Shown: positions 1-8,134 of the stretch, in pieces | Position numbering within the stretch: position 1 is the first letter of the stretch | Layout: the number at the start of each line of letters is the position of its first letter | Origin: Gillisia lutea | GTDB lineage: Bacteria > Bacteroidota > Bacteroidia > Flavobacteriales > Flavobacteriaceae | NCBI RefSeq assembly: GCF_021568705.1 | Contig: NZ_JAKGTH010000010.1 | Coordinates: 194,416-258,415, forward strand | Direction: 5' to 3' | Length of the DNA: 64,000 nucleotides | Position numbers and translations under genes: made by a program | Notes under the pieces: model-generated | Seen by the model: the letters and a program-made list of their open reading frames with translations, nothing else | Told to the model about the DNA's origin: nothing | Databases searched by the model: none

Positions 1-328
1 TTAGTCCAGCTATAAGTGGTTCCTGCTACTGCACTTCCCGAAAGATTGATTTGTGAAATAGTTTCTCCATTACAAACCACAATATCGTCAGGCTTGGTAA
101 CTGTAGGAGTTGGATTTACGGTAATTTTAAATGTCTTTACATCCCCATTACAGCTAGTTGCTGAAGGAGTTACACTAATGGTTGCTGTTACAGGGCTGCT
201 GGAGGTGTTCGTGGCAGTGAAAGAACTAATATTTCCTGTACTGCTTGCTGCAAGTCCAATAGAAGTTTTGTCGTTAGTCCAGCTATAAGTGGTTCCTGCT
301 ACTGCACTTCCCGAAAGATTGATTTGTG
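1..328. repeat. Tandem 273-bp coding repeat with a perfect 55-bp core
   Basis: Bases 1-55 recur exactly at 274-328, giving a period of 273 bp (91 codons) inside the PKD-like repeat gene. The rest of the unit is similar but diverged, and a third, more diverged unit lies near 548. The intact codon period shows duplication of a whole protein domain. Confidence 0.85.
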
Positions 329-1184
329 GAATTGATTCTCCATTACAAACTATGATATCAGTAGGTTGGTTGACTGACGGTTTTGGGTTAACTACAATAT
401 TGAAACTTTTAGCAGTTCCTGTACAATTATTTGCTGTAGGGGTAACAGTTATTTTAGCAGTAATAGGGGTATTGGTGTTATTTACAGGGCTAAAGCCTGC
501 AATGTTCCCAGTTCCATTTGCGGCTAGACCTATAGAGGTTCTATTATTGGTCCAGGCATATGTCGTTCCCGTGGTGCTCGAGCTAAAATTTATTTGGGCT
601 ATAGGATTATTGGTACAAGTGGTAATATTGCTAATTGCACTTAATCCAGGCAGAGGTTTAACTTTTACTGAAATTGTGTAATTAGAACTGGTTTCACTAG
701 CTGTTGAAACTGTAAGGGTGGCTGAATAGGTTCCTGTTGCAGCGCCGGCCGGAACTGTAAGCTGTATCGGACTAGATGGTAAATTTATATTGTTTACATC
801 TGCAAAACCTTGACCCTCTGCTGAGGAATTATAGTTTATACTGTATTTAGTTGGGTTGCCGGTAGTATTGCTATAGGTTAAATCCGCAGTTGTCACGCCT
901 TTACAAACTTCAGGATTGGTGCCTAAAGTTATGGTGGGTGGTGCTACCGCTTTCGAAGTTGATATTACTGATTCAGAAATAACCAAGGATAAGTTTTTTC
1001 CTTCATGGTTTCTTTCCTCAAAATTATTCGGATCGATATTAGCCGCTGAAAAAATCTCATGTAAACCCTCACTATTTGAAAGTTCTTCAAAGTGGCTGTT
1101 AGATTTTAAAAAAGGGTAAACAATAAAACCTAATATAGTAAAAATGAAAATAATAGATTTTATCGTAGGAGTAGTTTTCCCCAT
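1..1184 (-). CDS. Large secreted protein with tandem PKD-like repeats, 3' end outside the window
   Basis: The reading frame starts at the ATG at 1184 and stays open to the left edge, so only the first 394 residues are visible. Residues about 8-27 form a hydrophobic export segment. After a linker of about 60 residues come PKD/Ig-like repeats of roughly 90 residues, each with a Cys near its start, a TTYSWTNDKTSIGLAA-like core and a TATISVTP-like strand. Two of these repeats share a perfect 55-bp stretch. Such repeat proteins in Flavobacteriia are usually long surface adhesins or gliding-associated proteins exported by the type IX system; the C-terminal sorting domain that would confirm this is not in the window. 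Function beyond surface display is inference. Confidence 0.75.
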   Translation of the reverse strand, partial: MGKTTPTIKSIIFIFTILGFIVYPFLKSNSHFEELSNSEGLHEIFSAANIDPNNFEERNHEGKNLSLVISESVISTSKAVAPPTITLGTNPEVCKGVTTADLTYSNTTGNPTKYSINYNSSAEGQGFADVNNINLPSSPIQLTVPAGAATGTYSATLTVSTASETSSNYTISVKVKPLPGLSAISNITTCTNNPIAQINFSSSTTGTTYAWTNNRTSIGLAANGTGNIAGFSPVNNTNTPITAKITVTPTANNCTGTAKSFNIVVNPKPSVNQPTDIIVCNGESIPQINLSGSAVAGTTYSWTNDKTSIGLAASSTGNISSFTATNTSSSPVTATISVTPSATSCNGDVKTFKITVNPTPTVTKPDDIVVCNGETISQINLSGSAVAGTTYSWT

Positions 1185-1200
1185 ACGGTAAATTTTAAAA

Positions 1201-1208
1201 CAAAATTA
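1201..1208 (-). promoter_or_regulatory. Bacteroidota -7 box (TAATTTTG) for the repeat protein gene
   Basis: On the minus strand TAATTTTG matches the Bacteroidota TAnnTTTG box exactly and lies 16 nt before the start codon at 1184. I do not see a well-spaced TTG -33 element, which would fit a promoter that needs an activator. Confidence 0.5.
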
Positions 1209-1235
1209 AGGATATAATCTGACAAGCAGCAGTTT

Positions 1236-1264
1236 ATGTACGGTTTTTTTCGATGTACGGTTTT
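1236..1264. repeat. Two 12-bp direct repeats upstream of the promoter, possible operator
   Basis: ATGTACGGTTTT occurs at 1236-1247 and again at 1253-1264, a 17-bp phase. The pair sits about 30-55 nt upstream of the TAATTTTG box of the minus-strand repeat protein gene, where an activator would bind. The binding factor is unknown. Confidence 0.45.
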
Positions 1265-1301
1265 CCTATTCTTGTAATTAAAAGTGCAAAACTGTTATTT
1301 T

Positions 1302-1340
1302 GAAAAAAAAATAGCCGCTTTAAGAATGCTTAAAACGGCT
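1302..1340 (-). terminator. Rho-independent terminator of pruA
   Basis: An inverted repeat at 1313-1340 (AGCCG arms extended by an AAG/CTT inner stem, loop near 1325) is followed on the minus strand by a run of T at 1312-1303. It lies 24 bp past the pruA stop codon. Confidence 0.85.
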
Positions 1341-1364
1341 TATTATAAAATATTGTAAATTTTC

Positions 1365-2993
1365 TTATTCTCCCATGAATGGGTATCTGTAATCTGTTGG
1401 GGTAACAAAAGTCTCTTTAATAAGTCTCGGTGAGATCCATCTTAACAAATTAAGTTTTGAACCTGCCTTATCATTCGTTCCACTGGCTCTAGCACCTCCA
1501 AAAGGTTGCTGTCCAACAACAGCTCCTGTTGGTTTATCGTTAATGTAGAAGTTTCCGGCTGCATTTTGTAGTGCTTTGGTCGCTTGAGCAGCCGCATATC
1601 TATCTCCGGAAAGTACAGCGCCTGTTAGTGCGTAGATACTTGTTTCGTCAACTAGCTTAAGAGTTTCTTCCCAATTTTCATCTTCATAGACAAAAATGGT
1701 AATTACCGGTCCAAACAATTCGGTGTGCATGGTAGTGTAATTAGGGTCGGTAGTTACAATAACAGTTGGTTCAATGAAATAACCTTTAGATTTATCGTAG
1801 TTTCCACCTGCTATAATTTCCGTGCTTTTATCTTTCTTAGCTGCATCTATATATTTAGCTAATTTATCGAAAGAACCTTCATGAATAACTGCTGTAATAA
1901 AGTTGGTCATATCCTCTGGAGAGCCCATTTTGAAGGAGTTGATATCTTCTAGTAAGCTGTCTTTCACACTTGGCCATAAACTTGAAGGGATGTAAGCTCT
2001 AGAAGCAGCACTACATTTTTGACCTTGAAATTCAAAAGCGCCTCGAGCTATTGCTGTAGCTACCTGTTTTGGGTTTGCCGTAGCATGGGCTAATATGAAA
2101 TCTTTTCCTCCTGTTTCTCCAACAATGCGAGGGTAGGTTTTGTAGTTGTGAATATTATTTCCAATTTTTGCCCAGATGTCTTTAAATACTGTGGTGCTTC
2201 CTGTAAAATGGATTCCAGCAAAATCCGGACTTGCTAAAATAGTATCGGTAATCATTACCGGGTCTCCCATCACCATATTAATTACTCCGTCTGGCACACC
2301 AGCTTCTTTAAATACCTCCATAATAACCTGTGCAGAGAAAACCTGACTGTCACTTGGTTTCCAGATAACAGTATTTCCCATTAAAGCAGCACTTGCAGGC
2401 AAGTTTCCTGCAATAGCAGTAAAGTTGAAAGGAGTAATAGCATATACAAAACCTTCTAAAGGGCGGTATTCTACTCTATTCCATGCAGCTGAAGTAGAAT
2501 TAGGTTGCTCGTTATAAATTTGAGACATGTACTCAACATTGAATCTCAAAAAATCGATCAATTCACATGCTGAGTCAATCTCAGCCTGATAAATGGTTTT
2601 AGATTGTGCTATCATAGTAGCAGCATTAATTCTGGCTCTGTATGGCCCGGCAATAAGATCGGCAGCTTTTAAAAATACTGCAGCTCTTTGTTCCCATTCC
2701 ATGTCAGCCCATTTTGTACGTGCCTCAAGAGCAGTAGCTATCGCCTTTTCAACATGTTGCTTTTCGGCTTTATGATAGTTCCCTAAATTGTGTTGATGAT
2801 CGTGAGGAGGATGCATACTTGCAGTGTCTCCGGTCTTGATCTCTTCAGATCCAATATATAATGGCACCTCCATTTTGGAGTTGAATAAATCTTTGTAAGT
2901 AAGTAATACTTCTTCTCTTTCTGGTGTTCCAGGAGCATATGATTTAATTGGTTCATTCTCAGCTTTCGGAACGTGAAAAAATCCTTTTCCCAT
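1365..2993 (-). CDS. pruA: 1-pyrroline-5-carboxylate dehydrogenase
   Basis: This 542-residue aldehyde dehydrogenase oxidises glutamate semialdehyde (in equilibrium with pyrroline-5-carboxylate) to glutamate with NAD+, the second step of proline catabolism. The general base is Glu293 in GETGGKD and the nucleophile is Cys327 in GQKCSAASR; the NAD-binding FTGST motif is near residue 263. Length and the N-terminal extension fit the stand-alone bacterial and mitochondrial type rather than the PutA fusion. A proline dehydrogenase gene is not adjacent. The gene is monocistronic: a terminator follows and the next gene upstream is divergent. Confidence 0.95.
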   Translation of the reverse strand: MGKGFFHVPKAENEPIKSYAPGTPEREEVLLTYKDLFNSKMEVPLYIGSEEIKTGDTASMHPPHDHQHNLGNYHKAEKQHVEKAIATALEARTKWADMEWEQRAAVFLKAADLIAGPYRARINAATMIAQSKTIYQAEIDSACELIDFLRFNVEYMSQIYNEQPNSTSAAWNRVEYRPLEGFVYAITPFNFTAIAGNLPASAALMGNTVIWKPSDSQVFSAQVIMEVFKEAGVPDGVINMVMGDPVMITDTILASPDFAGIHFTGSTTVFKDIWAKIGNNIHNYKTYPRIVGETGGKDFILAHATANPKQVATAIARGAFEFQGQKCSAASRAYIPSSLWPSVKDSLLEDINSFKMGSPEDMTNFITAVIHEGSFDKLAKYIDAAKKDKSTEIIAGGNYDKSKGYFIEPTVIVTTDPNYTTMHTELFGPVITIFVYEDENWEETLKLVDETSIYALTGAVLSGDRYAAAQATKALQNAAGNFYINDKPTGAVVGQQPFGGARASGTNDKAGSKLNLLRWISPRLIKETFVTPTDYRYPFMGE

Positions 2994-3135
2994 AATTATT
3001 TCGATGTTTTTTACTAATTCTTTATAATGAGGTAAAGGTAAAAAAAATTAACCGATTCTCTCTTAGGTTTGAGGTTGCTTCTGGAGATGATAAAATTATT
3101 TGTAAGTTGCATTTATACTAATTTATCAGGTCGAT

Positions 3136-3849
3136 ATGTGTACAGTAACACTTAGTTTTGATACAACTTCAAAAAAGGCTTTTGTTCTGACTTCTAACCG
3201 AGATGAAGCACGAGGCAGGATTTCATCTCCTCCCGAATTTCATCTACAAGAAGGGGTGAAACTTCTCTATCCAAAAGATATAGCTGCAGGAGGAACCTGG
3301 ATTGGTGTAAGTGAGCTTAACAGAATGGTGTGCCTGTTAAATGGTGGTTTTCATGCTCATAAACGGGAAAAGGAATATAGGAAGAGTAGGGGTGTTGTGG
3401 TGAAGGATTTTTTAACAGCCCTTAATATGGAAACAGTTGTTGAAAAATATGATCTAAATAATATAGAACCTTTTACTATGATCACCGGGGACTGGAAAAA
3501 TGAACTTCAGTGCATGGAGTTGGTTTGGGATGGAAGGAGCAGACACGTAAAACACTTAGATCTAACAACACACCTGTGGTCTTCATCACCTCTTTATGAT
3601 GCCAAAATGAAAGAGCAACGTGAGGCTTGGTTTGTTGATTTTCAAAGAAAATATTCTTTAAAGGCAGATAAACTGTGGGAATTTCATCATTCTGCAGGGA
3701 TAGGTGACCCAGCTATCGATCTTATAATGGATAGAGGATTTGTAAAAACTCAAAGTATTACCCAAATAATAAATACCGAAACTTATACAAAAATGAGGTA
3801 TGAAGATCTTCGAGATATGAAGATAACAGAAACGCGATTTGCGCTATAA
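3136..3849 (+). CDS. NRDE family protein (TANGO2-like)
   Basis: The 237-residue product begins MCTVTLSF and carries the family signature SNRDEA at residues 20-25, typical of the NRDE/TANGO2 family (Pfam PF05742). The N-terminal Cys2 is conserved in the family and suggests an Ntn-hydrolase-like fold once Met1 is removed, but no reaction is established for bacterial members. There is no signal peptide, so it is likely cytoplasmic. It is divergent from pruA and convergent with apaG, so it is probably transcribed alone. Confidence 0.85.
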   Translation: MCTVTLSFDTTSKKAFVLTSNRDEARGRISSPPEFHLQEGVKLLYPKDIAAGGTWIGVSELNRMVCLLNGGFHAHKREKEYRKSRGVVVKDFLTALNMETVVEKYDLNNIEPFTMITGDWKNELQCMELVWDGRSRHVKHLDLTTHLWSSSPLYDAKMKEQREAWFVDFQRKYSLKADKLWEFHHSAGIGDPAIDLIMDRGFVKTQSITQIINTETYTKMRYEDLRDMKITETRFAL

Positions 3850-3867
3850 TTATAAATTGTTCAGTTT

Positions 3868-4254
3868 TTAATTCAATGCGAATGGAGCGCTTAGTTTAAA
3901 AGTAGGAATTGAGACTTTAAATTTTTTAGTAGATGTGAAATTGATCATATTGAAGTAGCCGCTCATCGAGCCAAAAGGTGCGGTTAGTAGGCATCCACTA
4001 TTGTAGGTGTGTGATTCTCCGGGTTTTAAAACGGGTTTTTTTCCAATAACGCCTTCGCCTTGAACAATTTCAGTATTATTGAGCGCATCTTTTATTCTCC
4101 AAAATCTTGAGGTTAGTTGCACAGAGTCTTTACTCTGGTTTTCAATTGTAATTCGGTAACCAAAAGCAAAATGGATCTTGTAGTTCTTATAGAACGTGCC
4201 CTCGAAGTTGGTTTCGACTGAAATTTTAATCCCGCTTGTTACCTGTTGTACCAT
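3868..4254 (-). CDS. apaG: ApaG family protein
   Basis: The product of about 128 residues has the ApaG fibronectin-like fold signature: an N-terminal VTSGIKISVE strand, YRITIENQS, SRFWRI, the VVGxxPxLxPG-like segment IGKKPVLKPGESHTYNSGC and a SMSGYF motif. Enterobacterial ApaG is tied to Co2+ resistance and Mg2+ efflux; its biochemical role is unsettled. I chose the ATG at 4254 because it follows the upstream stop codon by 4 bp, while the start at 4281 would overlap that gene by 23 bp and adds residues not seen in the family. It is the last gene of the T9SS-plug/DUF3667 group. Confidence 0.88.
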   Translation of the reverse strand: MVQQVTSGIKISVETNFEGTFYKNYKIHFAFGYRITIENQSKDSVQLTSRFWRIKDALNNTEIVQGEGVIGKKPVLKPGESHTYNSGCLLTAPFGSMSGYFNMINFTSTKKFKVSIPTFKLSAPFALN

Positions 4255-4258
4255 GTTT

Positions 4259-5371
4259 TTAAAAAATTGCGAATGACGCAAAAAGAGAAATTATTATTGC
4301 TATTCCAGCTAAAATAATAAATAATCCATTTATAATCACAAATTTAACAATGGTTTTAGATCTTCCCTGCTCATAAAAATTCCGCATCGCCTTATATAGA
4401 TAGAAGAGAAATATTAGAAAAATGATGATCGGTGAAATAATATCCACAATAATTAAATTGATAAGTAAGCTAATTACCAAAAAAATAAAGAAAACACTTT
4501 GTATATGAAATGTGAATACCAAGTGTTCCATATAGCTGAATGGTTTTCTGAAATAAAGCAGCCAGAGGAAAAGTGTGAAAAACGGTAGGTAAAAAAAGAT
4601 GATTAAGGGCATTTTACCTAAAATGTAGTTGATGAATAAACCGGGGTTTTTCAAGAAATTGTTACCGTCTACAGTTTTTTTGTACATCCATAAATTCATC
4701 TTTGTAGAGGGATGTTTTAACTGCTCGAGTGCTCTTTTTGAATTATATATTTCGGTCTCTTTATGGAATTGATTATAAAGTTTTATTCTTTTCAAATTAC
4801 CGTCCCAGTAAGGCATGCTGTCTAAAGCTTTCGCTGAAAAATAGATGTCATGATAACTTGTTTTCTTTTCCTCGATATTTGCTAAGGAGTCTAACTTGAT
4901 TGTATTGATACCCGGAATCGATACTAATTCCTGATTAACTTGTTCAATTTCGCTTTCTGAAAGACTTTCTAATTTCGTAGAGGTGTCAGTTTCGTCAAAA
5001 CCATCAAGGTCATTGTAGTTATTGGAAAAACTGAAGAGAATGAAATAGATGATAGAAATGCTTAAATAGAACCGGAAAGGGTTAACGTATTGCGTTCGTT
5101 TTCCCTGGATGTAATCTTTAGAGATCTTCCCGGGGCGGAAAAGTATGGTGGAAAGGGATTTTCTAATCCTTGAATCGTAAGCGAAGAACCCGGAGAGGAA
5201 TTCATTTAAAAAATCTTTGAAAGATAATTGTTTAGTACTATTAAGCTGTCCGCAGTAAGCACAGTATCTGTCGCTAATATCCAAAGGATGCTTGCAATTA
5301 AGGCATTCTACCCCTCTGTATTTAGTAAGGGATCTTGTTTTTTCTTGTCGATTAAAGATGTTTATTTTCAA
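4259..5371 (-). CDS. DUF3667 membrane protein with N-terminal zinc ribbon
   Basis: The 370-residue protein starts with a zinc ribbon, CLNC at about residues 23-26 and CAYC at 37-40, followed by the DUF3667 pattern LSFKDFLNEFLSGFF and a segment containing LFRPGKISKDYI (residues about 76-87). Transmembrane segments follow at roughly 102-118, 245-268, 283-312 and 345-368, with a long soluble part between the first and second. Function is unknown in the family. Its start overlaps the stop of the T9SS plug gene by 4 bp, so the two are probably co-translated. Confidence 0.82.
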   Translation of the reverse strand: MKINIFNRQEKTRSLTKYRGVECLNCKHPLDISDRYCAYCGQLNSTKQLSFKDFLNEFLSGFFAYDSRIRKSLSTILFRPGKISKDYIQGKRTQYVNPFRFYLSISIIYFILFSFSNNYNDLDGFDETDTSTKLESLSESEIEQVNQELVSIPGINTIKLDSLANIEEKKTSYHDIYFSAKALDSMPYWDGNLKRIKLYNQFHKETEIYNSKRALEQLKHPSTKMNLWMYKKTVDGNNFLKNPGLFINYILGKMPLIIFFYLPFFTLFLWLLYFRKPFSYMEHLVFTFHIQSVFFIFLVISLLINLIIVDIISPIIIFLIFLFYLYKAMRNFYEQGRSKTIVKFVIINGLFIILAGIAIIISLFASFAIF

Positions 5372-6615
5372 TTGGTAATATTAATAGAGGAAGCCTCTCC
5401 AAAACCTATTATTTGGTCGTATCTGGCTCCCAGGTCTCTGTAATATATTAAAACTTGATATTTATTCTCGGTCTTATCAAAATTGCCACTAATAAAGCCT
5501 TCATTCAACGTCCCGTCTTTTTTTACCAGTACATAACTATAGTTGTAAAAACCTTGTTTTAATAGCATTGCGTTTTCATACAATCCTGTATGCGTGTTAT
5601 AGGTCATTAGGGTGGTATCGTTAATTTCAAAATTATTGAAAGCCCCGTATAAATGAAGTTGCCCTCCATTTAACGGATCGAAATTTTGAAGAGTGAAATG
5701 TGTCCAAATATACTCGGATTCTATAGCTGAATTTTCTCCTTGTAAGGTTCTTACAATAAATTGGCCGTTAATATCTGGATTGTATCTGTAGGGTTCAGTA
5801 TCTCGAGAAGTGTCTGTAAATAGGTAGTGATGATATAGGTCTAGTAATTCAATTCGACTTATATTAATGGTAGGAGCGCGTACATCTTTACTGTCAAATT
5901 GTAAATATTCATTCCCGGCCCAAAAGGAAGTTTCCTTGTCATATTTGAATATCAGTTCATTTCCAATGGTATATTGAGGTGGGACTTGGGAAATGGCCGT
6001 TTTGAGATTGTTGTTTTTCAGAATAAGAGTCTTAACCGTAGTGGCAGGATTCTTTAAAAGGAGCTCAGGGGAGTTTACGGTAAAGTTCACTACCTGTTTT
6101 TTGTTTATAAATGATAAATCTCTGGATCTTTTAATTGTAACGGCTACTTGAGCTATTGGCTGGTAGACCATGAATTTTCGAGAAAAAATGATTTCTTTAG
6201 CAGTGTTGAATACTTTGAGTAAATAATTTCCACTTACTTTAAATCCTTTTGTATCCTTATTTGGAAAGCTTAATTTATAATGGGTATACGCCTGAAGCGT
6301 GTTGTAAGAATTCTCAAAATCAGTAATACGCACTTCATCAAATCCGTCCAGGTATTCCGATTTATTTAATTGGGAAGGAGTCCAGTCAAAATTAAAATGC
6401 TCAATTGTGTAATAATAATCGGCTTCATCTCCAATAATATCATCAAATTCCAGTAGTAAGCTTTCTTCAATGCGAATAATAGGATTTCCTGATACTTTAG
6501 CGTCCCCCTGAAAAGTGATGCTGCGTATAAAGTTTGGGGGAGGAGTTTCTTGTTGTTGCTGACTAAATACACTAGTGGAACAGAGCACAACAGCCAAAAT
6601 AGTAAGGATTCTCAT
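5368..6615 (-). CDS. Type IX secretion system plug protein (DUF5103)
   Basis: This 415-residue protein has a Sec signal peptide (residues 1-19, cut near VFSQQ) and matches the DUF5103 architecture: an N-terminal beta domain with IRSITFQG, the YYYTIEHFNFDWTPSQL motif, FMVYQPIAQV, the YNPDINGQFIVR segment and a C-terminal YRDLGARYDQIIGFG. In Flavobacterium johnsoniae the homologous Plug closes the periplasmic end of the SprA translocon. Assignment rests on family resemblance, and no other T9SS gene is in the window. It is the first gene of an operon with DUF3667 and apaG and is divergent from nqrA. Confidence 0.82.
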   Translation of the reverse strand: MRILTILAVVLCSTSVFSQQQQETPPPNFIRSITFQGDAKVSGNPIIRIEESLLLEFDDIIGDEADYYYTIEHFNFDWTPSQLNKSEYLDGFDEVRITDFENSYNTLQAYTHYKLSFPNKDTKGFKVSGNYLLKVFNTAKEIIFSRKFMVYQPIAQVAVTIKRSRDLSFINKKQVVNFTVNSPELLLKNPATTVKTLILKNNNLKTAISQVPPQYTIGNELIFKYDKETSFWAGNEYLQFDSKDVRAPTINISRIELLDLYHHYLFTDTSRDTEPYRYNPDINGQFIVRTLQGENSAIESEYIWTHFTLQNFDPLNGGQLHLYGAFNNFEINDTTLMTYNTHTGLYENAMLLKQGFYNYSYVLVKKDGTLNEGFISGNFDKTENKYQVLIYYRDLGARYDQIIGFGEASSINITN

Positions 6616-6710
6616 TTAATTAAAAATTATTTTACAAAGGTTTACAAAATCCATTCCCATAATTTTAATTGTTACCTGAATAAGAGTGCAGCCTAAAAAT
6701 ATGCGAAAAC

Positions 6711-6744
6711 TTTGGGAGTTGTAGGGTTAAAATTAGTAAATTTG
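6711..6744 (+). promoter_or_regulatory. Promoter of the nqr operon
   Basis: TTTG at 6711-6714 and TAAATTTG at 6737-6744 match the Bacteroidota -33 and -7 elements with 22 bp between them. The predicted start of transcription is near 6750, giving a leader of about 30 nt before nqrA. Confidence 0.7.
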
Positions 6745-6782
6745 CACACTTAAAAAAATAATTTTAATATACACTCCATCCT

Positions 6783-8123
6783 ATGTCAAAAGACATTCGA
6801 ATTAAAAGAGGATTAACTCTACGATTAAAAGGGGAGGCCGAAAAACAAGTTGTTGAAGCCCCGAGGTCTAAGACCTATGCGATCAAACCCCCTGATTTTC
6901 ACTCTGTGGTTCCTAAAATGGTTGTTAAAGAAGGCGCAAGAATACTGGCCGGAGACGAACTGTTCTTTTCAAAATACACTGAAGAGATAAGATTTACTTC
7001 TCCTGTTAGTGGAACGCTTCTAGAGATTAAACGCGGTGATAAGCGTAGAATCTTGGAGGTTATTATTGAAGCCGACCCAACAATTTCATATAAGGATTTT
7101 GGAAAAATGAATGCTGCTACTTCGAGCGCAGAAGCTGTTAAAAACAGGGTTCTGGAAAGTGGTTGTGGAGCATTTATTATGCAAAGGCCATACGATATAG
7201 TAGCAGATCCAAAAGATACTCCTAAGTCAATTTTTGTTTCAGTGGTAAGTACGGCTCCTTTGGCTGCAGATCTTGGATTTGCATTAAAAGATAAGGTAGC
7301 GGCTTTTCAGGAAGGTATTTATGCACTTCAAAAATTAACTCCAGGAAAAGTTCATGTTTCTTTAGATGAAAGTTCTTCTTATTTGAAGGATGTTAAAGGA
7401 GCGGAAATTCATATGGTAAGCGGTCCGCATCCTGCAGGAAATGTGGGGGTTCAAATTCACAAGATCGATCCCGTTAATATGGGGGAGCGTGTTTGGACAG
7501 TTGGCGCTGAAGATGTAGCAATAATTGGAAATGTATTTTTAACCGGGCAGTTTCATGCAGAGCGAACCATTGCGGTAGCTGGAAGCGAAGCTAAAGAGCA
7601 GAAATATTACCGAATTCAAATTGGTGCGAATTCATCTGATTTAGTTGGTCAGGTATCTGATGAGGTAAGACTTATTTCCGGAGATGTATTAACTGGAGAT
7701 AAACTTTCAAATAACCAATATATCGGTTTCTACCATAATACATTAACCTTGATCCCTGAAGGGAATAAGTACAGGATGTTTGGTTGGTTGCCTTTTACTT
7801 ATAATAACATTCATTCAAATTCTAAAACTTCTCTTTCTTGGTTGTTTCCAAAGAAAAAGTATGAGCTTAACACCAATTTAAATGGGGAAGAACGTGCTTT
7901 GGTGGTAACTGGGGAGATGGAAGAGGTTTTGCCTATGGATATTTACCCAATGCAGCTTATTAAAGCCTGTATTTCAGGAGATATCGAAAAAATGGAAAAT
8001 TTAGGGATCTACGAAGTTGCTCCTGAAGATTTTGCGTTGATAGATTACGTGAACACCTCTAAAATAGAAGCTCAGGAGATTATACGTCTTGGATTGGATT
8101 TAATGATTACTGAAGTAGGTTAA
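6783..8123 (+). CDS. nqrA: Na+-translocating NADH:quinone reductase subunit A
   Basis: The 446-residue NqrA is the cytoplasmic, peripheral subunit of the six-subunit sodium pump. It opens with the family signature IRIKRGLTLRLKGEA and contains the barrel-sandwich region FSKYTEEIRFTSPVSG (about residues 63-78) and the GPHPAGNVGVQIH motif near residue 214. Its length is normal for the family. It is the first gene of nqrABCDEF, 11 bp before nqrB, and has its own promoter. Confidence 0.97.
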   Translation: MSKDIRIKRGLTLRLKGEAEKQVVEAPRSKTYAIKPPDFHSVVPKMVVKEGARILAGDELFFSKYTEEIRFTSPVSGTLLEIKRGDKRRILEVIIEADPTISYKDFGKMNAATSSAEAVKNRVLESGCGAFIMQRPYDIVADPKDTPKSIFVSVVSTAPLAADLGFALKDKVAAFQEGIYALQKLTPGKVHVSLDESSSYLKDVKGAEIHMVSGPHPAGNVGVQIHKIDPVNMGERVWTVGAEDVAIIGNVFLTGQFHAERTIAVAGSEAKEQKYYRIQIGANSSDLVGQVSDEVRLISGDVLTGDKLSNNQYIGFYHNTLTLIPEGNKYRMFGWLPFTYNNIHSNSKTSLSWLFPKKKYELNTNLNGEERALVVTGEMEEVLPMDIYPMQLIKACISGDIEKMENLGIYEVAPEDFALIDYVNTSKIEAQEIIRLGLDLMITEVG

Positions 8124-8134
8124 AAAGTTTAATT

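Noticed and set aside
16-681. Open frames on the plus strand at the left edge
   Set aside because: They are antisense shadows of the minus-strand repeat protein gene; their similarity to each other comes from its tandem domains.
1236-1264. LytTR-type regulator sites
   Set aside because: The direct repeat has a 17-bp phase instead of the roughly two-turn spacing of LytTR sites, so I left the factor unassigned.
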